NCBI GenBank assembly: GCA_905250075.1
Contig: CAJNOP010000284.1
Location: 51,187-115,186 of the forward strand
DNA length: 64,000 nt
Direction of reading: 5' to 3'
Source of the DNA: Rotaria sp. Silwood1
Lineage: Eukaryota; Rotifera; Eurotatoria; Philodinida; Philodinidae
The first letter of the stretch is position 1. Each line of letters opens with the position of its first letter. The notes under the pieces were generated by a model that did not search any database, had not been told where the DNA came from, and saw nothing but the letters and a program-made list of their open reading frames with translations. Below are positions 26,344 to 37,384 of this stretch, one piece after another. The position numbers were made by a program, and so were the translations under genes.

Positions 26344-27796
26344 ATGGTAGTTGTCGTATTGGGTCTTCGAACAACTGGACAAACATTAACTACATTAACA
26401 ACATCATTAGAACGATTATGTTCGAAAGAAGATCGAACATGGAAAGAACGCAAATTCAATCAAACAAAATTGGTAAATAAACATCTTTTTTCGTTCTTAT
26501 AAATGTATTAATAGTAATTGATCAATAAACACATGCGTCTTTTCTTTTCTTTTTTTGCCTTTCATACAGTTAATGGAGAGAATACTACTTTATATCTATA
26601 GAAGATGACGCCATAGACTTTGTTCTCTGTCGATAAGTATGGGAGATCTGACATAACCATTTTCAAAAAAAAAAGATAAGATATGTTTATGTAACCATAG
26701 ACAAAAAAAAAGAAAATGTTATTCAAAAATTATTTTCTCTCACAAAAAATATAAATAATGAATTTTTTTGTAATCAATAATAATTTATTCTTTTATAAAG
26801 ATAAAAACAGTAATTAATTGATATCCTTTATTTTTCAGGATGAAGTAAATAGTTCTCAACGTAATTATGCATCATCATGGCTTCGTAAAGTAGCAGGATC
26901 AATGCATTTTGGTACTGATACATATGCACTTAGTGTTGATTTACTTGATAGATTTTTAGCAACACTTAAAGTAAATTAATTTTTTCGTATAAAAAAAAAA
27001 AAAAAATATTTAAATAAATCTATTAAGGTTCGTCCAAAATTCTTAGAATGTTTAGCTGTTGGATGTTTATATATAGCAGCAAAATGCAAAGAAGAAGATG
27101 ATCAAATAGCAATAACACCTGAATTTGTTATTGATTGTAATGCAAGTTGTTCATCAAATGAACTTCTTCGTATGGAACGTTTAATTTTGGAAAAATTTGA
27201 TTGGTTTGTAGATTTTGTTACACCAGTAGATTTTTTACAAATTGTAAGAAAAAAAAATTTTAATTAAATTTTTGAAAAATTATTTTTATTTTCTAGTACT
27301 TTGCACTTTTATTGCTTAAACTTGATGGTCAACAAGAAGAAAATAATGAAAAACTTGTAGTTGAAAAATATATTGATTTAGAATTAAAATTAGCTTCATG
27401 TTTACAAGATCATCGTTTAGCTTCATTTAAACCTCGAATTCTTGCTTTGGCACTTATAAGTTTAGAATTTGAAAAACAACAAGTACAACAATTAGAAATG
27501 AATATTGATTGGCTTCCTTCAATAACTTATTTACAACAATTAGCTAAAGTAATATATATAATAAGAAGAAGAAGAAAAACTATATATTTATTTTCTAGGT
27601 TGAAAGTGATTCATTATTATCATGTCGAGATTTAATCGTTCGTTTATTACCATCATACAAGGTTGTTCGATTAGAATTATCCGATTTAAGATTTATTTCT
27701 CATGCATATAATCCCTTAAAACCATTGATTAACTTATCTGATCGACCAACCTATGCCGATGTTGTTTGTGGTCGCACTCTTCCTACTGTCCAATGA
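26344..27796 (+). CDS. Cyclin, G/I-type
   Basis: Five exons (26344-26472, 26839-26970, 27028-27243, 27297-27548, 27599-27796), all phase 0, encode 308 residues. The cyclin box spans about residues 50-160: SQRNYASSWLRKVAGSMHFG, YALSVDLLDRFLATLKVRPK, LAVGCLYIAAKCKEEDDQIA and SSNELLRMERLILEKFDW, followed by VTPVDFLQIYFALLL. The SS-E-ILRMER-ILDKL-W and TP-DFL pattern is that of cyclin G1/G2/I rather than mitotic or G1 cyclins. Such cyclins act in stress and cell-cycle control and bind CDK5 or PP2A in animals. The start was taken at the first ATG in the frame; no stop lies just upstream, so a 5' exon is possible. G versus I cannot be decided by eye. Confidence 0.88.
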
Positions 27797-28964
27797 GTTT
27801 GTGTATTCTTTTTTTTCTTTTTTTTTTTTTTTTCTTGTTTTTGAAAAATTATATCAGAGCATTAAGAACAAACATTAAAAAAGAAAAAAAAAAATGAAAT
27901 AAGTGAAAAAACAGAAAAAAAAATAACGTTTTTTTTTTTCGGCTTCATTTATTTTTTTGCTTTTGTCATTTGCTTACTTTATAAATAAGTTTGGTTGTCT
28001 GATATATATAAATCTATTCTCCATACGATTCAAAAGAAAATGTATTCCATCGAAAACAAAATTAATGGATTGAAAAAAAAAAAGGCTATCTATCTATTGG
28101 AGAATGGATTTAATTTATTTTGTCCTATATATATAAATATTTTTGTTTCATATCATCCCATGTATTAAAAAAAAACAAACTGCATATGTAAATAGAAAAA
28201 AAAGATCTCATTATAAACATTAACCTCTATCTTTTGTTCGATATACTTTTCATTTCTTTTTTTTTTTTTGTTGTTGTAATATTTATCTATACAGGCTTTT
28301 TTTTTTCGTATTCCTTCCTTTTTTTTTTTTTTTTCTCAAATACTATAACATTTTGTGTTGTATATAACTTATAGATAGAGACGAAGCAAAAAAAAAATGA
28401 AATATATGTATATAGAAAGATGAAAAGAAAAAAAATTAAAGTCCTTGATATTTTGTTTATGGGTTTGATTGATAAAAGGAAAATAATTTATAGAGAAAGT
28501 TTTCATTTGATCATTGATCAATGAAATAACAAGGTTATTTCGTGTTTTGTAAAGCCATAAAAGATATGAATGTGCATTAAGATAGATTTTATATTGAAGC
28601 AAAAAGAAAAATTGTTAGTCATTGATAATCAAGGATCAAATTAAAACGATTAATTAATTAAGTTAAATATAGATTTTTGAAACAATTTCATATTTTCTTT
28701 TTTATTATGTTGATAATTATTTATATTGATTTAATTTAATAAATAAATATGATTATTAATAAAAGAAAATTATCGTTTATTTATATATAAATAGAATAAT
28801 AAAAATCGTTTAGATGAACGTTTTATATATGTTAAATATTTCTATATTAATATAAAATAATTAAAATTTGAATAATATTAGATACTGATAGTTCTAAAAC
28901 GAATCAATGATGATAATAATAATAAATTGAATTTGTTAGTGATAGAATTATTGTTCATGTCTTG
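27797..28964. other. Cyclin 3' region and AT-rich spacer
   Basis: Many poly-T and poly-A runs (27805-27835, 27875-27945, 28255-28335) consistent with a long 3' UTR followed by intergenic DNA. No ORF supported. Confidence 0.5.
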
Positions 28965-29358
28965 TAGAGAGCTGCGGGTCCGGGTCTGAAAATTTAGCTT
29001 TTCGCGGGCCCGGGTTCGGGTCCGGGTCTAAACCTAAGAGAAAAGTCAGACCCGGTCTGCATTAAGTTATGAATGGAAATATATAACAATAACAATTGAA
29101 GTCAACAAAATTGAAAAAGAAACAGTCAGAAATAATTTTACACTCATTTTACCTTTAGAGTCGCCAATAAAGAGCTAAAATTGTGTTCCCTTTTCTGTTC
29201 ATGTACACATAGGGTGCCAAATATTGGTGAAAAAAGGATCGGGTTTAGATCCGGCTGGGTCCGGGTTTAGACTCAGCCGGGCTCGGGTCTGAAAATTTAG
29301 TTTTTCTGGGGCTCGGGTCCGGGTCCGGGTCCAAAAAACATGGACCCGCAGCTCTCTA
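28965..29358. mobile_element. hAT-type MITE, 394 bp, complete with 8-bp TSD
   Basis: The terminal inverted repeats are perfect for 17 bp: TAGAGAGCTGCGGGTCC at 28965 and its complement ending at 29358. Flanks are identical 8-bp direct repeats ATGTCTTG (28957-28964 and 29359-29366). Subterminal GGGTCCGGGTC-type repeats and TCTGAAAATTTAG recur in both halves. The 8-bp TSD and TAGAG-type ends fit the hAT superfamily. No transposase. The perfect ends and TSD suggest a recent insertion relative to the AT-rich DNA around it. Confidence 0.88.
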
Positions 29359-29366
29359 ATGTCTTG

Positions 29367-30440
29367 TCTTTATCGTAACGGACATGTTTATAATCATTTT
29401 CTTTTTTTTTTTAATAAACGTTTTTTTATGTAATTTATTTGTTATAGGTGGAGTTTCTATAATTGATGATCTATGTCAATATTGCCAATATCTATTAATT
29501 AATTGGGGAAAATTTCTTTTTTTTTTTTATATGAATAAGGAAATAAATTTTATTCTGATAAATAATAAACATTGAATTTATTGACAATTTTTATTTTTAT
29601 TTAATTGAATAGCTGATTATAGTTGTTTTATTCGATAAATTTATTGTTAATAATCTTTGTTCAGATAAATCAATTATATTTATAAATAATGATTGTTGTT
29701 TATCACTCATTTAAATATAAGTTTTTAGAAAATAATCTTGAAAATATTCGTTTTATAAATAGTGTTCACCATCAATGATATGAAGATAATTCTAATATAT
29801 GTGTTAGAGACATAGAGATTATTTGTAGATCATCATTCAAATAAATAAATGATAAAGATGAGGATGAATTAAACAATAAAAACGAATTAAATGTAAGTCT
29901 TTTCAACAAATTCATCATCCACTCGAGAAAGAACACCTAGATAAAGGACTGGTTACACAACTACGAAATTTAGAAGATTTGTTTATTTATTCCGAGTAAT
30001 TATATATTTATTTATTTAATGTAGAAGTCAACTATAGAAAATGAAACGTTGCTGTCTTAGCTGATATTAGTTTATCATAGGAGTTATTTTTCATAACCAT
30101 TCTCAAACCGAATTATTTTGACTAATTACACAAAAATAATCTTGTCAAGCCAAGATAAACTTAAGTGGCAGTGACTAGTTCTGGTCGCGTTCATCATTAA
30201 TGTAATGAAGATGCCGACTTTATTAATTCAAATTGATAATGGCACATCTCAAACTTAATTTGATTGAATTGAAATTTTCTATAGTAGACACTGAGAAGCA
30301 TTTCTCGACAGGTAACAAATCGACTGTTATTTCTTTTATATGTTTATCTTCGAACGTTCTAGGACTTGAAAATGTATCGTTTGACAAATGATAAAAGTGA
30401 ATGAATTATGATAAAGATAATAATCTCTAAAGATAGAATC
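29367..30440. other. AT-rich desert, nothing firm
   Basis: No recognisable gene; very low GC. Confidence 0.5.
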
Positions 30441-30449
30441 TAATATAAA

Positions 30450-33400
30450 ACAAATTTATTTAAATAGGTATCATCCTTATTTCATCTATTCATTCTATTA
30501 CTGATAAAATTATCAATATAATCAATTAAATGTATTTCCTAGAAAAGAATATAATATTGTTCTATAGGTATTAAATATTTCTATCTATCTATTTGTTGGA
30601 TTATTCTAGATAATGATATTAATTGACTTGTTAATAAATGAGTTAATTATTTAAAATAATCATATTATTGGTTGTTGATAAAAAAATGTTATGTACGATT
30701 GATTGTTAAAAAAAAATCTATATTGATTTATTTGTCTACTAAGATGATTTATTTCAATTTTAAATTGTATAGATTAATGATAGATATTTAAAATAAAATT
30801 TTTTTTTTCAATATTATTTATTCTTGATAATAAATAAAATAATTTTTGTTGAGATAATTTATTATTTTATATTTATATTTGATAAATAGGTGGTTAACAT
30901 TGATTTTAATTTATTTTCATATTTTTTATTATAATTATAATCATTTATATATATCGATAACTAACCAAAATATCGAACTAGAAAATCTATTTATGATAGA
31001 GATTTATTTTATTCTCAAATTAATCTTATAGGTATATTATCTGCTATAATAGTTAGTTGTAAATCATGTAAAAAGAAAAATGTTTGATTTAATATATGTC
31101 TTGAAAAAAATAAAGATTAACAATAAATATGTTGATCATATGATAAAAAAATCAAAATTTAATTATGGCAATTGATGAGATGATAGTATTTATATATTAT
31201 TTAATATAATTTGTTATCAAAAATCTAAAATAAAATAATTTCTACGGTCATCTGATAAACGATCAGTTATTTAATATTTGTGTTAATATATAATCAATTG
31301 TTATTATTTCCTGTTGTTGTTAAAGATTTTGATCATCAATATGATTTAAATTATTTGTTAATATAGGATTTGTTGATTGTTCTATTGTTAATCTTGATTT
31401 TTATCTATCTATAAGGTTAGCAAATAAATTTCAATGTTTTTCTTTTAAATATTGATGTGTTGTCTTGTAGCTGATCTATTTTAATTTATCTTTTTGTAAA
31501 TTTTGATGTTAAATTTGTTAATCATGGTGATGTTTAAATTAAATTATTATTTATTTTATTATCAATTGTTGTTGTTGATGTTTTATCATTTATTGTTAAG
31601 TTGATGATGATCAATTTAAATAAGGTTGACGGAAGAGTACATTCAATTAATGTTGAAAGATCAACATCAAATAAATCAGCATAAAATTGAAATCTTAAGA
31701 AAAAAAAAAGAACAATAATTCCAATTCTATGTTCGATATAGAGTCCATCGGGTTCGAGTCCAAAAAATTTTAACTGATCGTGTACGAGCGCAATAAATTT
31801 TAATCGATCGGATCTGAGTCAGAGTCCGTAAATCATTGCACTCAATGACCTTTAGTCGCATCGGCGGCGGAACACTTTGAGTCTATGGTAGGGTTAGCAA
31901 TCTTTATAAGATTATCATCAGGAACGAGGGGGGGGGACGGCGAATGGTTTTATGGTATTGAAATGAAATATAGCTAGTGCTATTTATTTCTAACTGATCT
32001 GTTGAACTGTATTGAGGTGTTAGAGTTAAGAAAAAATTTTCAACGTTGTGTCAAAAGACGTTAACTTAAACAAACATGAGAACGTTTGTTTTTATCTAAT
32101 TTTGATTCTTGAAAGAAGAGTTTTCGATGTAGTTTACGAAAAAGCAGAATAATGATGAAGCATTAGTGTTGACAAAAAAAAAAGGTTTCGGTAGATTTTA
32201 GTTAATCTAACTCGAGTGTTTGAGTAGCAGTTCTACTTAACTTGTTAGAAATGAGTACTATTTCAAGTAATTAACAACATAGGAGCTAACATTTAATTGT
32301 AGAGGATTGGATGCCTTCCTAAGTCTGTTTCAGTATAAAAACATAACTAATTGTTGCCAAGAGCAGTGAAAAAGTAAAAGGTTTGTGTAGGAGTTTCTAT
32401 GCACAGCATATATCTGTCAAACTGATGTAATGAGAAAGAAATATTTGAGCCGTTTCCTAGTCTACCGAAGATCCATGGGTTTGCCACCTATAACATGTCG
32501 TATATTCGTTGGCGGTAGCATCGGTAGCTCGAATGAGAATCGGTTCTAGGTATAAACAATTGCATAGAGTCTTTTCTACTGATATTGAAGTAAATCGATA
32601 AAATAATTTGCGAATATATTTAACTAATAAAATGTTTTTGCATGGGTATCTCAACAAATGACTGATAAACAATCGTAGAAATTGTATTTTGTGTTTTTCT
32701 CAATGAGGTTTCATTGTAGAAATGTTCGTATATAGTCTAAAAACAATTCTCTTTTCAACATTCGATAAAAATGTTTTATCTAAACTTCTCATTTAAAAAA
32801 GTAATAAAAGACGAGAACCTCGTTTAATATGTTAAATTTGTTAACATAAATTGTTGTTTTAGTTTTATTCGTTGGAACTTTGTCGTCCGCAACAAAGTTC
32901 TATATTAAAACAATTGTTCAGATAAACGTTTGTTGTTGAGAAAAAATATTATTTTGTAAAATTTAGAAAAATGATAATAGAGTTTAAAGGAAAATCTTTT
33001 TAGACTAGCGAGAAATATTTATAAGAGTTTGATGTTAGTTAGAAAAGTTCTCTCATTAGATTTTTCAGGGTTCGTTAATGTTAGTAAAGAAATAAATTTC
33101 GTTATTTATTAATAATTGTTTTTGTATAGTATTAGTGTTTTTGAATAATATCTCCTAATTATAATAATTAGTGTAAAATTTTTATACCCATATTGATATT
33201 GATTAGTCGATTGTTCAATAATAATAAAAAAAGCATTGTTAAAGGTGGTGATGATTTAAATCAAAGTAAAAATATATCATATTGATTTGAAATAAATATT
33301 TCAATATGATTATCATTTATAATAATGATTAATATTAATTTATTAATTTGATTTATTATTCTATAAATAATTTCAATTAATAAATTAAATGAAAATAAAA

Positions 33401-33990
33401 TTTGTTTTTTGTTTTCATTATTTGTTGTTAATATAGTTATTGTTAAACAATTTATTGTTGAATAATAATATAAATATAATAAAGGTAGTTGATCTTTTGT
33501 TGAAGATAATATTATTGATAGGATTTCAATAGGAAATAAATATTATTCTATTGTTGTTTGATTTGATAATTATGTATTGATGATTTAAAATAATAAATTA
33601 ATCAATATGGATAAACAAGTGTATAATTATTGGAAGAAATTTATTTTAGAATTAAATTGATTAAATTCAATTAATTGATCAAGATCATTTTCTTCATTTG
33701 AATAACGATGTAAAGTAATAAATAAATTTTATGTTATATAAACGTTTACAAATCAAATATATCTATTTAAGGTATTATTTTTTTATGTATTTGAGGTTGT
33801 TGTAAAGGGCATGTATGACGAACAATATTTTAAAATGATCTAATATGATAGAAGTGAACGAAGAGTTTATATTGAATAAGAATTCAAATATTGATCATCA
33901 ATGGAAGATTTTAATTGAGTAGGATTTATAGAAGATGTGATTGGTCTTTTATCATATTGCATATCAGTAAAATAACGAAGGAAATAGATG
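30450..33990 (-). pseudogene. Decayed coding sequence in AT-rich desert, family unknown
   Basis: Although no long ATG-started ORF exists, the minus strand gives several stretches of 30-90 codons with protein-like composition and the A/T-ending codon style of the local genes. Examples: about 33990-33860 (LVIYFLRYFTDMQYDKRPIT, with a membrane-like start), 33760-33660 (YSNEENDLDQLIEFNQF), 33520-33230 (LFSFNLLIEIIYRIINQI), 31697-31555 (FQFYADLFDVDLSTLIECTL, after a possible acceptor TTCTTAAG), 30960-30760 (YENKLKSMLTTYL) and 30650-30590 (LTHLLTSQLISLSRIIQQI). They are interrupted at many places and shift frame, so this looks like one or more long-dead genes drifting to high AT. I cannot name a family, and chance bias in AT-rich DNA is a real alternative. 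Confidence 0.35.
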
Positions 33991-33999
33991 ACCAATATT

Positions 34000-35620
34000 A
34001 AACTAAAGAAAAACAGAAAAAGCAAGAGTTAAGATTTTTTTATTTTATTTTATTATTGATGGTTATTCGAGAATATAACGTTAACTTATTTAAGAATTTT
34101 CTCCTGTAGTATTATATGTATATTTACTGTGTTCGTATTATTCTTCTTATTGAATCTATAGATTTTCTTATCATAAATCATGAATAAATCTAACGATGAA
34201 AGTCTTCCAATTGATTAATCACTCTTGAGTCCCGAACTCGGACTAGATCGGATTTTGGTTCGAAAATTTTCGAGCAAGGAACTCTATTCGAGACAATGTG
34301 CATGGTGTAAATCATAGTAAGTGTTAGAATATTGTGGAAACGAGTAGAGATTCTCAGCTTATTGATGCATAGATTCTAGAAATATTACAGTAGTTTTTAT
34401 ATAGATACTCTAGTTGCCCTCGTAAACATCAGCTTCCTCGAAAATATCGAACCTTTTCCTAGAGTTCTCAATACTTACTGACAATTTTTTTAGAATTTTA
34501 TGGGAACTTTAGAGAGAAACAAGATCTTGAGAGAGCATTTGCCTTTCTCTCGAAGAAACATGGAACAAAAATAAGCAGACAATGTCATTACAAAGTAAAC
34601 AGGATTGAGACAGGTTCCGAGAAAGGGACGGTTTTATAACAGATTGTCTGTTGTGAGTGGAGCTGGGTCATCATGGGTTTGGTTCTTGCTTCCAACGTCA
34701 CCGGTTCTAGTACTTCAAGCATAAAAATACTTTCCGAGAAAAGTTTCAGACTTTCTAGAGAATTCTTATCCGACATTCTACCCATAAATGATACAAACAA
34801 CCTTGAAAGAGGCGTTAACAAGACTAGTGTTTGGTTGTTAAAATTTAAGTTTATTTTAATTTGATTCTATCCTGAAAATCGAATATCGAATTAATAGTTA
34901 TAGATGAGTGATATAAAAGAGATACGTTTTACCATAGGTATATATTGAGAGAGGAAGAACAACAAAGCAAAAGCATTGATAATAACCTATTCACGTTGAT
35001 AACTGTCGCTGTGGAAACGTTTTAAGTCGAAATTCTAAAATGAACGTTTCCTGAATAAGATCAGGTCAATAATTTAAAAACTAGTGTAAAAGTAAGATAT
35101 GACCTTGATGAAAAATAAACAACCGAAATTGTATTGAGGATATTCATTCCTCATTTGCTTCTATATAATCCATACAGTCTCAACTGAAAAGCGAATTAGA
35201 GTTGAAGGATTGTCCTATGAAGTAGAACAGAATGAAGCAATAATCTCGATAAATCTCAAAAGTGGATATTTCTATGAAAGATTATGATCACCAATTGTAG
35301 AATTGAATATATCCTGATAAAACGAAAGATTCAGTTATAAGATTTTCAAAACGAAATTTTTTCTCTCAAAATAAAAATTTCATTTGTATCGAAGTAAAAT
35401 AAGTTGCCATTGGCGCGTTGGTTTAAATGAAAAATATTTTTGAAGAGAATATAGTTATTGACTGGTATTTTATTTTATCGTTTTCCTAAGAGTATCTATA
35501 ATTCTTCCACCAAAGAAAATTGTCTCATTGAGATCTCTAAACTTGATTTACAACAACAATCGCTACTAAATAACGTTTTTTCATATAAATAAAAGCAACA
35601 GATTCGAATTAAATTATTCC
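34000..35620. other. Intergenic, no supported gene
   Basis: The part 34580-34830 is less AT-rich and open on both strands, but neither translation shows a domain. Words such as GAGTCCCGAACTCGGACTAG (34228) resemble hAT-MITE subterminal repeats and may be a decayed copy. Confidence 0.4.
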
Positions 35621-35629
35621 ATAAATAAA

Positions 35630-35960
35630 TTTATAGAAACCTTTTTAAGATGATCATCATTGATTCAGACATAAATTCTATCTCTACCTCTAACATGAAG
35701 ACATTTTTCAACATTTCGAATTAATTCTCTATCTGCTAGATTATTATCTAGCGATGTTCTATGATAAATATGATAAAGTATTAAATGTCCAGATTTAAAA
35801 CAAATTAAAAAAAAAACATATTCGTATTTAATATTGTTATTTTAAGATTGTTCTTTATATTGATATTGATCATTAAGATAATTATTATAATAAAATTGAA
35901 TTTCTAAATTTTCATCCGTTATCAGTTATTATTGATTGTTGATAATTATTTATTAAATGA
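35630..35960 (-). pseudogene. Decayed coding fragment next to gap, family unknown
   Basis: One minus-strand frame reads like protein across about 300 bp (LEIQFYYNNYLNDQYQYKEQ, then SGHLILYHIYHRTSLDNN and ADRELIRNVEKCLHVRGRDR) with interruptions. It may belong to the same dead gene as the material at 30.4-34 kb. It abuts the assembly gap. Not identified. Confidence 0.4.
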
Positions 35961-35972
35961 TAATATAATATA

Positions 35973-36072
35973 NNNNNNNNNNNNNNNNNNNNNNNNNNNN
36001 NNNNNNNNNNNNNNNNNNNNNNNNNNNNNNNNNNNNNNNNNNNNNNNNNNNNNNNNNNNNNNNNNNNNNNNN
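35973..36072. other. Assembly gap (100 N)
   Basis: Exactly 100 N; true length unknown. The FAD-oxidase relic runs into its right edge. Confidence 1.
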
Positions 36073-37225
36073 ATGTGTGATAGGTCAATAATAGTAACTG
36101 TCACCACGCTTAATAGCCAAATCGATCAGACGACAAAAACCATTAGCGGAATGTTCTAATCCTTCCGGTGTATGCACTCTATTTATATTAAAGATAATAC
36201 AAGCCCAAGATTTTTTTTGTCCAAGCCAAAAAACATTCAGTGTCTTGTACAATCAATCGATTTGTCCCATAGACCATATTCACCTTTTTGGTTCGACAAT
36301 CTTCTCGAACGTTCGGCTACAAAGTCAAAAAGTTCCGGGCGAGGTACATTAATTTTAGTAATAGTTTCCGATGCCTATTCTTCTAAACCAAGACGATGAT
36401 CAAGTTTGTGGTGATAATCATCGAGATAGATACTTAACTGATCAGTATCAGATGCATAAATTTGACCAGATGTCGATAAGTAATAGGTAGCATATTGACG
36501 AAATCCTTCAGCCTTATCAGCATGTGAAAGATAATAGAGATTGTCACAATGCTCTTTGGAAAGTTCTTTTTCACCTTCGACAATTTCAGTGCTAGGGTCA
36601 ACTGGTCGATAACAGAAGAAAACACCACGATATAAGAAGTCGTTCAATTTCTCACCAGTAGAAAATTGAAAGTCACCATAGAGAAAACCAGCTTGAATAC
36701 TCTGTTCAAAAGCTTCCGATAGGTTGTCAACTGTGATAACTTCTACCACAAGTTCTATTTTTTGCTGGGATGTTAAACGCAATATTACCGAATAAATGAC
36801 ACCAAATAAGCCATAACTACCAATGATCAGTCCAATCAGTTCTTCATTTTCTTGGCGACTGCACCTGAGAAAATTAGTTTGTGCATCAATTAGAGTAAAG
36901 GACTCAACATCACCAACAATAGGTTGCATTTTCAAGCCTCGACTATGAGCATTACATGCCAACGTTCCATCAATTGAAAATCGGTCTGCAGCCGCTTGCT
37001 TTTGAGCAATATCCCACTGTTGTGTCCAGGATACATATTTTTGTGTTTCAACAAGATAGTCAATTAATTTTGACCACTGTATACCAGCTTCAACTTCAAT
37101 TAGGTCCTTCTCATTGTCAAAATTTAATATTTTATTCAATCGAGTGGTATCTATCAGAATCGTATCAGTGCTAAGTTGTTGACATCCAATAGCATGTCGC
37201 CCTTGGATGTGTAAGCACCAATGCA
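36073..37225 (-). pseudogene. FAD-linked oxidoreductase (PCMH-type), broken, bacterial-like
   Basis: The minus strand from about 37225 to 36375 is an open frame with the FAD-binding (PCMH) signature: GRHAIGCQQLSTDTILIDT, LIEVEAGIQWSKLIDYL, DGTLACNAHSRGL and VESFTLIDAQ, then IIGSYGLFGVIYSVILRL. After a TAG (36372-36374) the same frame continues ITKINVPRPELFDFV; a later shift of frame is needed to read SWACIIFNINRVHTPEGLEH and GFCRLIDLAIKRGDSYY, the C-terminal region of bacterial FAD-linked oxidases of this type. The N-terminal 40 or so residues are missing, and the match stops at a telomere-like block beginning at 37226. The 3' end runs into the gap. In life it would oxidise a small hydroxylated substrate using covalent or bound FAD; the exact substrate is unknown. 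Close kin are mostly bacterial, so horizontal transfer is likely, followed by decay. Confidence 0.8.
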
Positions 37226-37268
37226 GGGTGTGACACACATCCCACACTCACAGCCACAGCCACACCCC
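37226..37268. repeat. Telomere-like head-to-head block 2a
   Basis: A short G arm (GGGTGTG) then, after ACACAT, a C arm of CCCACACTCACAGCCACAGC plus CACACCCC. It sits exactly where the FAD-oxidase homology ends. Confidence 0.7.
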
Positions 37269-37330
37269 AGACAAGGACTTTATCAATCGACGAAAATTGA
37301 AAAAAAATAAGTTGGAATAAGTCAGTTGAT

Positions 37331-37384
37331 GGGTGTGGGTGTGTAGATCCGCATCTTGTACAAGAGATACCCACACCCACACCC
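37331..37384. repeat. Telomere-like head-to-head block 2b
   Basis: GGGTGTGGGTGTGTAGAT, a spacer containing CTTGTACAAG and GAGATA, then CCCACACCCACACCC. The arms can pair over about 13 bp. Lies 62 bp right of block 2a. Confidence 0.85.

Noticed and set aside
31740-31765. GGGTTCGAGTCC, which looks like a tRNA T-arm
   Set aside because: No matching acceptor stem, D-arm or A/B box spacing around it; the words fit decayed MITE repeats instead. No other tRNA candidate was found in the window.
34588-34864. Overlapping open frames on both strands in a less AT-rich patch
   Set aside because: Neither strand gives a recognisable domain or splice context; possibly an old repeat.
28400-36000. Insertion of mitochondrial DNA as explanation for extreme AT richness
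   Set aside because: TAA and TAG interruptions persist even if TGA is read as Trp, and no mitochondrial protein or rRNA is recognisable.
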